Source: Azolla caroliniana (taxonomy: Eukaryota > Polypodiophyta). From it: a stretch of 64,000 nucleotides of DNA. The stretch is from positions 18,352,001 through 18,416,000 of the forward strand of contig JBHGNT010000013.1 of the NCBI GenBank assembly GCA_043228905.1, read 5' to 3'. A program made the translations under genes and the position numbers. The notes beneath the pieces were generated by a model. The model saw only the letters and a program-made list of their open reading frames with translations. It did not search any database and was not told the origin of the DNA. Positions 10,890 through 21,373 of this stretch are shown here, in pieces. Position 1 is the first letter of the stretch. Each line of letters starts with the position of its first letter.

Positions 10890-11083
10890 CGCTCCGGCAT
10901 GTGACTTCGTGTCCACTTGACATACATCAGTATGCACCAACTCCAGTGGTGCATTACATCTCATCGGTGGCCTCGATCGGAAGGAGGTCCGGTTTTGTTT
11001 ACCGGCCAGACAATCAGTGCACTTCTCCAAGTGCACGTTCTTCACTGGAATGAGATTGTCGTCTGCAAGCCTCTTCATCCCCT
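10890..11083 (-). repeat. 194-bp direct repeat, copy 2 (in its proper place)
   Basis: This is the original position of the segment, at the GAG-pre-integrase to integrase transition of element E. The second copy starts 948 bp to the left. Confidence 0.88.
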
Positions 11084-12437
11084 TCTCGCTCATGTGGCAC
11101 AACCTCTTGTGCCACAGCTCACCGGCAATGTCGGAAGCCACGTTCACTTCTTCCGGGCATAACCGGGCATTCATCAGGAGAAGAGTGTTGACCTTCCGGG
11201 CCCGAGCCACAATCAGGCTCCTTTTGTTGAACTTCATGCCTCCGTTCTGGATGCTACCCATGTAGCCTTCATCATCTAGCCGACCGACTGATATCAGGTT
11301 CAGTCGAACCTCCGGAACGTGTCGAACATCCTTTAGCAGTAGTTTGCATCCGGTTGGCTTTGTCAACCACACGTCTCCTATGCCGACAATTCGGCGTGTA
11401 CCTTCATTCCCCATCCGGACACATCCGTGATCACCGGCTGTGTAGGATGAGAAGTATTTCCGGTCTGGGGTAAGGTGGAACGACGCACAAGAATCGACAA
11501 CCCACGTTGTCTCGTCACCGGCAAGGTTCAACTCACTCTCCTCGGTGATGAGCATCAACTCTTCTTCACTTGCCGCGATTGCCATCGTTCCCTTCCGGTT
11601 TGGCCCCCTCCAGTCTTTACCGTTTCGGTCCGGTGTCCGCTTCGAATCGGTACCGTCGGTTTCCTTGTCTTTTCGGAGATGTCGACAGTTTTTCTGGAAG
11701 TGCCCCGGCTTGCCGCAGTAAAAGCACGTGGGCCTCCCCCTTGACTTTGACTGAGTCCCCGACTTATCCCGGTTCTGGGGACTCCGGTTCCTTTGTCTTC
11801 CGCATTCCGATTCGGTAAGGAGTGCATTCACGTCGGGTATCGGTTCCTTGTCCCTCCGACGCGCCTCCTCATTTAAGATGCTTGTCTTTACCGTCTGTAA
11901 AGACAAGTTCTCTTCTTGGCAGGAGGTACTGAGAGTAACCACCAAGTTCTCCCAGCTCTCCGGCAAGGTACACATCAGCATGATCGCCTGCATTGCGTCA
12001 TCCAGGGGAAACTTGATCGCTGCAAGTTGATTCACATACCCCATGAACGTGCTGACGTGTTCTACCATGTTGTTACCGTCCCGGTACTTGAGGTTCACTA
12101 TTTTCCTCATCAATGAGGTTTGGTTCGGCGCATTCTTCCTCTCATAAAGACCCGATAGCTTCTGCCACATCTTGTGGGCATTCGTGTCGTTTGCCACGTG
12201 CTGAAGGACACTTACATCGACGCATTGCCGGATGGTGGCCACGGCCTTTCGGTTCAGTAGCTTTCACTCCGACTCCACTACCCCCTTGGGTATCTTGGCT
12301 CTGTCGATCGGTTCGTACAGGTCTTTCACAATGAGAAGGTCCTCCATTTTTATCTTCCAGTCAACGTAGTTCTGCGCATTGAGAACCATCATGCCCGGGA
12401 ATCCGCTACCACTTCCTTCCATTTTTCTATGTTGTTT

Positions 12438-12473
12438 GCTCGGATACCACTTTGACAGGTACTACACGCTCGG
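12438..12473 (-). other. primer-binding site and 21-bp stub of the E 5' LTR
   Basis: TGGTATCCGAGC (12438-12449) is a one-mismatch initiator-Met primer-binding site. Next to it, 12453-12473 matches the last 21 bp of the E 3' LTR (18788-18808) at 19 positions. The rest of the 5' LTR is missing and D-family coding sequence in the opposite orientation begins at once, so this marks a rearrangement breakpoint. Confidence 0.82.
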
Positions 12474-15400
12474 AGAAGTTCCCCTTAGCCATGTCGGGCA
12501 GAAAGGGAAACTCATGAACGTGCTGCACGTTCCGACAATCACGAAAAACTTGGTCTCGGTCGGACAGATCGTCGACCAAGGAATGGAGGTTCGGTTAACA
12601 CACCTAGGGTGCTTCATTGAGGAAGAAGGCCGTGTGATTGCGCAAGGGCGCAGAGACGGGAGGATGTTCATCCTCAACTCCACTGACGGCGGCACCGCAA
12701 TGTTCGCGAAGGGACAAAAGACCGAGTCGGACATCGACTTGTGGCACAAGCGGATAGGCCACGTCAACTACCAGCGGCTTCAAGATCTGCAATCGAAACA
12801 GGTAGTGTTCGGATTGCCCAAATTTAGTGGACGAAAGGCACAAATTTGTGAAGCCTGCTAGCTCGGGAAGCAACACCGACTTCCTTTCCCCAACGAGCGA
12901 AATCTGAGCCGGAATAAGCTCGACCTTATACACTCCGATGTATAGGGGCTGACACAAAACGTTAGTCTTGGCGGGAGCCGATATTTCGTCTCCTTCATTG
13001 ACGACCACATGCGGCACACGTGGATCTACCTCATTGAGAGGAAGAGCGAAGTCTTCGACTATTTCCGGGACCTCAAAGGGTTCGTGGAAACGGAAACGGG
13101 ACGAAAGATCAAGTGCCTGCAGTCGGATGCCGGAAAAGAGTATTTTTCCAGTCAATTCAACGGTTATCTACAACAAATGGGAATTCGGCACGAATTCAGT
13201 TGTAGATACACGTCGGAGCAGAACGGCGTGGCCGAGAGGAAGAATCGGTCAGTTGTGGAAGCGGCACGGGCAATGCTAGAGGAGAAGAGCTTGCCCAAGT
13301 TCTACTGGGCCGAGGCGGTAAAGACCGCGGTATACATCCAGAACCGGATCGGAGACAAAGTGTCGACACACGAGCTATATTTCGGAACGAAGCCGAACTT
13401 GCGACACTTGAGGGTGTTCGGTAGCATTGCGTATGTGCATGTACCGAAGGAGAAAAGGAGGAAGCTGGACGCAAAGGCCGAGAAGTGCATCTTGGTCGGT
13501 TACTCGAACGAGCAGAAGGGTTATAAATGCTATAACCCTCGCACCAAACAAGCCCGTGTCAGCCGCGACGTTGTGTTCGACGAGTCCGCGTCCTGGTACC
13601 GGCCCCCGACTCGGAACCCCGACTCCAATCCGATCTCTGACGATGAGGTCAGCGAGGCCGAGATGCCTCCGGATGAGCCCGAAATCGAGACCCGCGAAGA
13701 GAGTTCGATTTCACTCCGGTTAAGTGGACCGATTGGACGACTCAGTTGGTATGACCAGTCCGATGAAGAGCCGGCGAGTAGTGGAGACTCGGCCGTGCAT
13801 TCCCCGCGCAGGAAGCCGAGGAGACGACTTACGCGCAAAGAGAAAGGGAAGAAGAAGGTGTCGGATTCCGGCACGGAAAGGAACGAGTTAGACCAACGCT
13901 AGTCCGACTCCGAGGGAACCGGTGACGGGTCTTTAAAGGTGAAGACCGCGTCGACCGAGAAGGCCTCGACATCGGCTAATGTGAGATTACGCCGATCTAC
14001 CCGCCAAAAGAACCCAATTGTGCGGTTCGGATACAACGAGTACATGGCACATCATTATGCGTACATGACCCGTCTAGCGGAAGTGCGTGAGCCGGAGAGC
14101 TACGCAGAAGCGGCTAAAGACGTGAATTGGCGTGCCGTGATGGAGGAAGAGATGCACGCATTGGCGGAGAACGAGATCTGGGACCTGGTTGACGCACCGA
14201 AGGGTGTGAAGCCGATCGGGTGTAGATGGGTGTACAAAGTCAAGTACAACACCGATGGCTCAGTCACCCGGTACAAGGCTCGGCTAGTGGCAAAGGGCTA
14301 CGCGCAGAAGCACGGCATCGACTACGATGAGACATTTGCGCCGGTCGCGAAAATGACGACCGTCTGTGTTTTGCTCGCTATAGTTGCGGTGAAGGGGTGG
14401 CATTTACATTAGATGGATGTGAAGAATGCGTTCCTGCAAGGTGACCTTGAGGAACAGGTGTACATGGTACAGCCCCCCGGATTTCACTCCGGAACGAACT
14501 CCTCAGCAGTATGCCGACTAAAGAAGTCCCTTTACGGACTGAAGCAAGCCCCGCGTGCCTGGAACGCGAAGATCACGCAACAACTGCGTCGGATGGGCTT
14601 TGTCACATCAAAATCGGACTCTTCCCTGTTCATCCGGCAAGGTCGACTTGGACCGGTTAGTATTTTACTATATGTTGATGACTTGGTCATCACCGGCGCT
14701 GACCTAGGTGAAATCGACCGCGTGAAGCTCCAGCTTGCGGCATCGTTCGACATGAAGGATCTAGGGGACCTTCATTACTTCCTCGGGATCGAAGTGATCC
14801 GTAACCCCCGACGGCATATTGATCAGCCAACGTCACTACGTGCTGAGTATGCTCTTCAAATTCGGGATGGCCGACTGTAAGACCGACTCGACTCCTCTAG
14901 ACAGAACCATCAAGCTTCGTCCTGATACGGGAAAGGTATGCGACCCGACGAGGTTCCGACAAATTGTCGGAAGCCTCATATATTTGACCATCACCCGACC
15001 CGACCTCAGTTATCCGGTCGGGGTGATCAGTTAGTTAATGGCGTGACCTACCGAGGAGCACCTTCAGTGTGCGCAACGCATACTTCGGTATGTCAACGGC
15101 ACTAAGGACCGTGGACTGCTATATCGGACCGGTGCAGCCGCGCAGTTAGTCGGCTACACCGATGCTGATTGGGCTGGCAATGCCGCCGATCGCCGATCCA
15201 CGTCTGGATACGCGTTCTCCCTTAGGACTGCCACGATAGCGTGGAGCAATAAGAAGCAGCCGACAGTTGCGTTGTCGAGCACCGAAGCTGAGTACCGAGG
15301 AGCGGCTGTCGCGACATGCGAAGCCATATGGTTGAAGCGGCTACTTAAGGACCTGCAAGAGGAAGTGTTAGATCCGACGACGATCTACTGCGACAACCTC

Positions 15401-16193
15401 AGCAGCATCCACGCACGGACCAAGCACAGACCAAGCACATTGAGGTGCACTACCATTTCGTCCGTGAGCGTGTCCTTTCCGGTGAAGTCGAACTTCAATA
15501 TGTTCCGACGGATCGGCAGACTGCCGACATCTTCACCAAGCCTCTTGGTCTGGACAAGTTGCGGCAATTCTCAGGTGCGCTCGGATTGCGTCACCTCGAC
15601 GTGCCTAACTTGAGTGGGAGAACAGTCCCGAACGACCAAGCAAAGCAGCAGGAAAGGAGCGGAGACCGCGACACTGAGTCGGTTGACTCGTTTGTTGACT
15701 CGGTTGAAAACCGATCGGCTGAAGAAGCTGAGGGCGACTTCGGATCGGCTGAAGAAGCCGAGGGCGGACCCGTGGTAAAGTTCGGAAGAGGACAGAAGGG
15801 GAGCAACCGAAGGAGAGAGCTGAAGCCAACCACACATGGGGAAGATGACGCCATTAAGGGCGAGAAGACCAAAGACGAGTTGGAGAAAGCCAACTCGGAC
15901 GAGAGCGAAAACCGATCGGAGGTAGCTGAGTCGGTTCGGATGTTTGATTCAGACACGTTGAATAAACTGAGGCGCAAGCGGAAGAAAAGGTAGCAAGAGA
16001 AGTGTCAACACCGCAACAGCAGAAGAGCTGATAAGGGCCGCATGAGCATACAAGCCAACCAGAAGGGTCGAAGCGCGCGGAGTCGAACAGGTCGAGGAGC
16101 GCGAGCGAGGCGTGAAGCCAGGAGGAACCGGAGCCGTGAGCCCGAGGAGCCGTGAACCTGAGGATCCCGAAGAGCCTCGAGTTGAGCTTGAGG
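12474..16193 (+). pseudogene. copia F pol remnant with C-terminal extension
   Basis: The order is protease tail, GAG-pre-integrase (LWHKRIGHVNY), integrase (CLQSDAGKEYF, SEQNGVAERKN), RT ([19 protein letters not shown]) and RNase H (YTDADWAGN, ALSSTEAEY). Stops include CEAC*LGKQ (CAG to TAG), DQR*SD, HLH*MDV (CAG to TAG), IS*LMA* (CAG to TAG, CGA to TGA) and RKKR*QEK. A frameshift lies near 14805, and the region near 15400 is damaged. Comparison with D supplies the undamaged codon at several of these sites. The C-terminal extension carries SAEEAEG twice. Confidence 0.9.
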
Positions 16194-16198
16194 GGGAT

Positions 16199-16585
16199 TG
16201 TTGAGAGACAAGCTCAACATCGGCCGGATCGGCTGAAGAAGCCGAGGACCGGATCGGTTGGGACCGATCAGTTAGGCTGAGTTCGTAAACCGGGAGGTCG
16301 TTAGGAAAGATATTCCGTGAGGAATATATTTGGGAGTTAGTGTAGGAGCTCTTAATGAGCATTGAAGTATTGTCAGTACTTCGGTCAGTCCTTCCAGAAC
16401 TTGTATAAAAGTGTTCATTGAGCACGTCTTATGTACAGACTTGAGTATTATTATTGAATATAGTTTTTTGTGTCTACTCTCTCTGTCTCTCCCGCGTATA
16501 CCATGTAAGCCCAAGCTCTCCATTGAACCTGATTTTCCTTCCTCTGTTCTGTCTTCATACCTGCTTCCGCACGCTACTTTCTACA
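16199..16585 (+). repeat. 3' LTR of element F
   Basis: This 387-bp LTR starts TGTTGAGAGAC and ends TTTCTACA. The polypurine tract TTGAGGGGGA lies directly upstream. It carries the CGGATCGGCTGAAGAAGCCG segment that is also found in the coding extension at 15738. Its closest relative is the inverted LTR at 9266-9652. Confidence 0.9.
16404..16411 (+). promoter_or_regulatory. TATA box in the F LTR
   Basis: TATAAAAG lies mid-LTR, the usual place of the copia core promoter, and is also present in the inverted partner LTR at 9440-9447. Confidence 0.6.
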
Positions 16586-16590
16586 AGAAC
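16586..16590. other. right copy of the displaced target-site duplication (AGAAC)
   Basis: This directly follows the F 3' LTR. It pairs with GTTCT at 9653-9657 in inverted orientation. Confidence 0.8.
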
Positions 16591-18074
16591 CATACGTACG
16601 AATTGGTGGAGTTGCCGAAAGGAAAGCGGGCACTCTGAAACTAGTGGGTGTACAAGTTGAAACCGGGAGATGCCGGCAACCCCCCGAGATACAAAGCCAG
16701 GATCGTGGTGAAGGGGTTCCAGCAAAAGAAGGGCGTGGACTTCGACGAGATATTTGCGCCGGTGGTAAAGATGACCTCCATTCGGACGGTGCTGAGTATA
16801 GTGGCAAGCATGGACCTCGAGGTAGAGCAGCTGGACGTGAAGACGACATTCCTTCACGGTGACCTCGAAGAGGAGATCTACATGTAGCAACCGGAAGGAT
16901 TCGTGGAGAAAGGGAAGGAGCACCTGGTTTGCCGATTGAAGAAGATCCTGTACGGACTGAAGCAGGCTCCCCGACAATGGTACCGGAAGTTCGACTCCTT
17001 CATGACTGATCAAGGGTACCACAAGACGCAGGCCGATCACTGTGTGTTTGTGAAGAAGTTCGAAGGAGGCGACTTCTTGATACTCCTTCTGTACGTGGAC
17101 GACATGTTGATCGTCGGACGGGACCAAGCCAAAATACGGATGCTGAAGAAGGCTCTCAACCGAACTTTCGTGATGAAAGACTTGGGTCCGGCAAGACAGA
17201 TGCTGGGGATGCATATCATCTGGAGCCGGTCAACGAAGCAACTGTGGCTGTCACAAGAGAAATACGTGACAAAGGTGCTTCAACGGTTCAACATGTCAGA
17301 AGCGAAACCGGTCGGATCGACACTCCCAGCAAACTGCAGATTATCTTGTAAGCAAAGCCCAAAGACGAAAGTAGAGAAGGCTGATATGACGAAGGTACCA
17401 TATGCCTCTATCGTCGGGAGCTTAATGTACGCAGTGGTGTGTACCCGACCAGATATAGGATACGCAGTTAGAGTGGTGAGCCGGTTTATGAGCAATCCTA
17501 GCAAGGAGCACTGGAACACGATAAAATGGATACTTCGGTACTTGAAGGGCACTTCGGATATGTGTCTCCGATTCGGCTCCGGTAAACCTCAACTTGACAG
17601 TTTTAGCGACTCAGACATGTCGGCTGATATGGATACCAACCGGTCTACATCCGGGTATGTAATGACATATGCAGGGGGAGCCGTTTCGTTGTAGTCGAGG
17701 CTGCAGAAGACGGTGGCGTTATCAACCACGGAGGCGGAGCAGAGTACATGGCGGCTGTGGAAGCCGGCAAGGAAATACTATGGATGAAAGACATCATCGG
17801 AGAGCTCGGTATCCGGCAAGATGAATACTGGCTCTATTGCGACAGTCAAAGTGCCATCCACCTTGCTAAGAATGCGGCCTACCATTCCCGGACGAAGCAT
17901 ATCTAGCGAAGGTATCACTGGATCCGGGAAAGAGTAGATTACCAGGAGTTCACGATGACAAAGATCCACACGGCCGAGAACGGGTCAAATATGCTGACCA
18001 AAGTACTGATACCCGACAAGCTGGATGCATGTCGGAAGCGGATCGGACTTGTAAGACATCCCATGCCGGAGTGA
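16586..18074 (+). pseudogene. copia E reverse transcriptase and RNase H remnant
   Basis: The reading begins NHTYELVELPKGKRAL, has two early stops, then RT blocks (KARIVVKGFQQKKGVDFDE, LDVKTTFLHGDLEEEIYM, LLYVDDMLIVG). The catalytic YVDD is intact. RNase H follows (FSDSDMSADMDTNRSTSGY), then a 5-bp insertion shifts the frame within the ALSTTEAEY block near 17735. Later blocks (YWLYCDSQSAIHLAKNAAYHSRTKH) are recognisable in another frame. The end is CRKRIGLVRHPMPE before the polypurine tract. Confidence 0.9.
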
Positions 18075-18084
18075 AGGGGGAGTT

Positions 18085-18808
18085 TGTTAGGAAACAGGTC
18101 CCTCCGGATGGGAAGTGAGAAGAACAGTGTTGATGAGCAAACTCTCGGCAACGGAAGACCCGGTGGGAAACCGGATGTGGAGTACCTGGCAACGGAAGAC
18201 CCGGTGAGAATCGGATGTGGAGTACCCGGCAACGGAAGACCCGGTGAGAATCGGATGTGGAGTACCCGGCAACGGAAGACCCAGTGAGAACCGGATGACG
18301 AGTACCCGGCAAGAGCCGGATGGTGAAGGCCCGGTGAGAAGTACTCACCGGATGAAGGGACATATTTGTAAATATGTTTTCTGAGAGTCCATCGGGACTA
18401 TATTTGTAAATAGCCGAAAAGTCATATGAGTATAAATATGACTTAGGGCAAACTTAGTGATTCAGTTGTGGTCATTCTTGTTGGCGCAAGATTAGAGCGC
18501 AACACTGTACAGAGAGTGAGAGAGAGAAAGAGATGAAGTGTTCGTATCTCTGTTGTAACCGCCGCATGTGGCGAAGACAGTGAACAAGAGGTCGTTGCCT
18601 CTGTGTTCATTTATTGTATATTGTTACATAGTGATAGTTAGCAGTCAGTGGACTGCCGTGGTTTTTCCCGTGTTTGGGTTTTCCACGTAAACATCCTGTG
18701 TACTCTTCTCTCCATTTTGTCGTGCATTCATTCCCCATTTTTTTCTGTGCTTGATTCTAAGCTCGGTTGTGGCTGAGCGTTGTTCATCGGAGCGTGTAGT
18801 TCCTGTCA
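18085..18808 (+). repeat. 3' LTR of element E
   Basis: This 724-bp LTR starts TGTTAGGAAAC and ends CCTGTCA. It holds a block of ~40-bp tandem repeats in its first third, a TATA-like tataaatatg near 18430, and a late block (tttttcccgtgtttgggttttccacg) that also occurs in the LTR of element G, showing E and G are related. Confidence 0.85.
18153..18316 (+). repeat. four ~40-bp tandem repeats inside the E LTR
   Basis: Units begin ggaagacccggtgagaa and run through cggatgtggagtacccggcaa, with a period of 40-41 bp. The last unit is more diverged. The position upstream of the TATA-like element suggests an enhancer-like U3 repeat, which is inference. Confidence 0.85.
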
Positions 18809-19966
18809 AATACATCTTAGCCAACTACCAACAGAGAATATTCTTCTAGTGAAACTAAGTAGTCTAGACTCAATCCCATTACTCTACTTCCCTCTTCTCT
18901 TAAATACATTTTGTCATACTCATCTACGGTTTCCCACATTGACACCTCATCGAACTAGGTGGGCAAGTTGCACAATAGTTAATCCTCATTGGGGGTGCTA
19001 TCACCAAATGTGCATTCTAAGAATACATGTGGGGATAAAGTGACAAAGTGGGCTTGATCATTGTTTATATCTAATGCATTTATTACCAAGACATTTATCA
19101 TAACTTTCTAGTATAAAAATGACACTACATTCTTGTAGGCTATGCTTAATTTTAAATGGTTATTAGCATTGCATGTTTTTTGCAATGTTTAATATCCACT
19201 TTTTATTAAAAAACGGCAAAATATACATGCCCCTTTATGCATTAATGAATCCCTGATTCCGAAACATTGCAGTCTTGTAGTAAAATAGTAAACTCCATGA
19301 AGTTAAATTTAAGAAGGTGCTCATAGTTTAGAATTTTCGTCTTGTAATCCACAGTTCAGATTTGAAAACCTGGTTATTTGGCGTACTATTACATTGTTGG
19401 CTGTTTGGATAATATGGAAAGCGAGATGTGATTCTGTTTTTAACAATGCTCACATACATCTCCACACTATGCTTATTGAATTTTGGATGTTATTTGTCCA
19501 CACACTACGTGGTCGATAAGATGATCAACAGGGTTCTACTGATGTTCTGTGGCAACGTCATTTGGCCTTTTAAGAAATGATGGCAAGGGCTTCACTTATT
19601 TTCAGATACAACTTCTGGTTTGAACTATAATTATGCCATACCTTCTTTTATGTTGCATTGTTGATAGTTATTGCTCCACTTGTATCATATACGACATCAT
19701 CTGTTTGATCAGATGCTTGTACTAGCCTTTGTATCACAATAGAAGTAAGATGAAATGCCTCCTTTTGTTTTCTCTACGTACAATTGTCAAGTAATATACT
19801 AAGGTGCATCTTTCTATAAAACTAAATAAATAGAAGTACTCATAGTTCAGAATAACCATCTAATTTTGAATTCACGTGGATTTCTTTTCATCTCAAATGT
19901 TTAGTTTGAGCATCGAGAATGTTTTGTCACCAAGGTTTAATATTACGAATGTGAAATGACATTCAA
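18809..19966. other. AT-rich stretch without recognisable gene
   Basis: No coding region, RNA gene or mobile-element signature was seen. Reading frames are short and carry no recognisable motif. Confidence 0.6.
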
Positions 19967-20281
19967 CACTACAATAGAAAGGGGTGTTGACGATGCTAAA
20001 ACTCATCACTAACAATGTCCCTTTCATACTATCATTGTGTGATACGGTTTTGACGCATGTAGGGCATCGCAAAGAAATGTTCTAATGTTATAAAGAGTTG
20101 TAGAGCAATGTGCTAGTGCCAAAAGCAATGTTACCGATGCCAAACTCACTAATTGTCTTGCTTTCGTATTGTTGTTGTGCAACATGGTTTTGACGCATGT
20201 AGGGCATCGCAAAGAAAACTTCTAATGTCACTGAGCGAAGTGCTAGTGTCGATGCCTATAAATGGCTATTTTTTTCTTGTA
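19967..20281. mobile_element. small CACTA-like non-autonomous element
   Basis: The left end reads CACTACAATAGAAA, the plant CACTA (CACTACAAGAAA) signature. The right end reads TTTTTTTCTTGTA, its complement lacking the final GTG. Inside, a ~140-bp segment ending gacgcatgtagggcatcgcaaag occurs twice, and short GATGC/GCATC motifs recur, as in CACTA subterminal regions. There is no coding capacity and no clear 3-bp target duplication. Confidence 0.5.
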
Positions 20282-20419
20282 AAAAAAACGGGGTTGAACC
20301 CATGACTTTCTAGTCTCCATTGGGCAACCTTAACCAAAAAAGCTACATCCATCTGGGTTGTGTGTGTGTGTGTGTGTGTTCTCTCTCTCACTTTCGTTGT
20401 ATGACTTGGTCATACTTAC

Positions 20420-21373
20420 AACAATCCCACCTAATTCTCAGTTGGATGTGGAAGACTCACTTGGCTAATTTGTTGACGTTGTTTGGCCTCAAGAACGTCT
20501 TGAGTTCCATGAATTTCTTGAACATGTAAAAGCTCAAAAGTTGTTACATCCATAGAACCCAACAAAAATTCAACATGGGAAGACAATTTGTGTATGTGAT
20601 CGCTAGTGTGTGTGTATGTGTATTTGTGTGTATGTGAATGACAAAGTAAGTGAGACTGGCTACCAAAACAAGAACTAATAATGAACCCTATCCTTATCCC
20701 CTTAAGAGTGAGTTAGGATATTCTGCAAGCAATAATAGTGTCAGGTTCCTAGTGGTAAACTATGTAAGTTTCATGGATGGTAGGTAGCTATGGCAACGCC
20801 AATAGATCTAAAAAGACTCAAACCTCTAATTATCAAGGTCTCAAAGTCGCTTTGGACATGGAGAGGGTTTCTGATTTTAAAGCAAGTCCTACACTACCAA
20901 AAACAGGGATTGGTTAGTATTTGGTCCAAAAGCAAAAGAATTAAACATGAAATGGTGTTGATGTCTAGGGGGGCAAACCTGAAGGATCAACGTATGTTTC
21001 CTCACCTCCGGACAGGAAGAATCCTTCCCATATTCACAGATGATTGAAGAAAATATACAACCAAATGCTTCCGATTGGCAGATCTATATAGGACGATTCG
21101 CATCCTGGTAGTGGTACGTTCGGGCATGACATACAACGATTTCCCTCAATTGGTGGAGCAACATGTTACGGATAACAATGTGAATCGGCTTCTAAAAGAC
21201 ATCAGGAATGAGAGGAAGAAGGACAAAATCAAGGCTCAAATGGTGAGGATCAGCAACAAAGTGAGAGTGGACCCAATCACACATGAAATCAATGGTGACC
21301 AAGACAAAGGAAGGGCTGAAGGAGATCTCGAAGAAGTCCATGAAGCTTCTGGATGGCAAATTGAAGTACACAT
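20420..21373 (+). pseudogene. G-domain gene remnant 0 (P-loop to G4 deleted)
   Basis: The 5' flank matches the region upstream of the intact gene at 30920 (the ttggatgtggaagactcac block, GT-rich stretch and tttggtccaaaagcaaaag). The start ATG at 20947 is followed by a stop (MKWC*). The N-terminal repeat is gone. Coding similarity resumes at DLYRTIRILVVVRSG and jumps directly to MTYNDFPQLVEQHVTD, losing everything from Walker A to G4. It continues to KLKYT-like sequence and is cut by the LTR of element G. Confidence 0.8.

Larger units (their letters stand above)
9653..12422 (-). pseudogene. copia E gag-protease-integrase remnant
   Basis: The start is MEGSGSGFPGMMVLNAQNY, a DUF4219/UBN2-type gag, with a stop after VVESE (TGG to TGA) near 12268. 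Downstream are the zinc knuckle CFYCGKPGHFQKNC, protease VVDSCASFHLTP (normally DSGAS, so the catalytic-loop Gly is Cys), and GAG-pre-integrase LWHKRLCHMSEKG. Integrase follows as FIDDHNRK, VRADNKGEYQG and NGLAERMNRT. A stop interrupts pre-integrase and integrase (HAGA*YFVTF) and another follows DDEFGY. A 194-bp piece of the pre-integrase/integrase junction is repeated inside the linker. The last codons read DEMDSLHEN. Confidence 0.88.
9653..12473 (-). mobile_element. Ty1/copia element E, 5' part, inverted
   Basis: This belongs to a different copia lineage from A-D. Read from right to left it has 21 bp of LTR end, a primer-binding site, gag, protease, GAG-pre-integrase, integrase and the linker before RT. 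It stops at SLHEN, where the D LTR begins. The continuation (HTYELVELPKGKRAL and the rest of RT and RNase H) lies on the opposite strand at 16586, next to the other D-family LTR. The two pieces are one interrupted element whose 5' half has been inverted. Confidence 0.88.
12474..16585 (+). mobile_element. Ty1/copia element F (D family), 5'-truncated, plus strand
   Basis: This is the same family as D, in opposite orientation. It begins abruptly in the region after protease (GEVPLSHVGQKGKLMNV) and continues through integrase, RT, RNase H, the C-terminal extension, a polypurine tract and a 3' LTR. The 5' LTR, gag and most of protease are missing. The 3' LTR is followed by AGAAC, the target duplication shared in inverted form with the 9266-9652 LTR. 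Confidence 0.9.
16586..18808 (+). mobile_element. Ty1/copia element E, 3' part
   Basis: RT and RNase H of the E lineage are followed by a polypurine tract (gaagggggag at 18073) and a 3' LTR. It continues the reading that stops at 9653 on the minus strand. The flank after the LTR is AATAC; the matching left flank is lost. Confidence 0.88.

Noticed and set aside
18153-18316. Regularly spaced repeats that could suggest a CRISPR array
   Set aside because: The repeats are contiguous, without unique spacers, and lie inside a retrotransposon LTR in a plant genome.
20280-20320. Possible tRNA (gttgaaccc motif)
   Set aside because: No cloverleaf can be drawn around it. The motif recurs at 54455 in a repeat.
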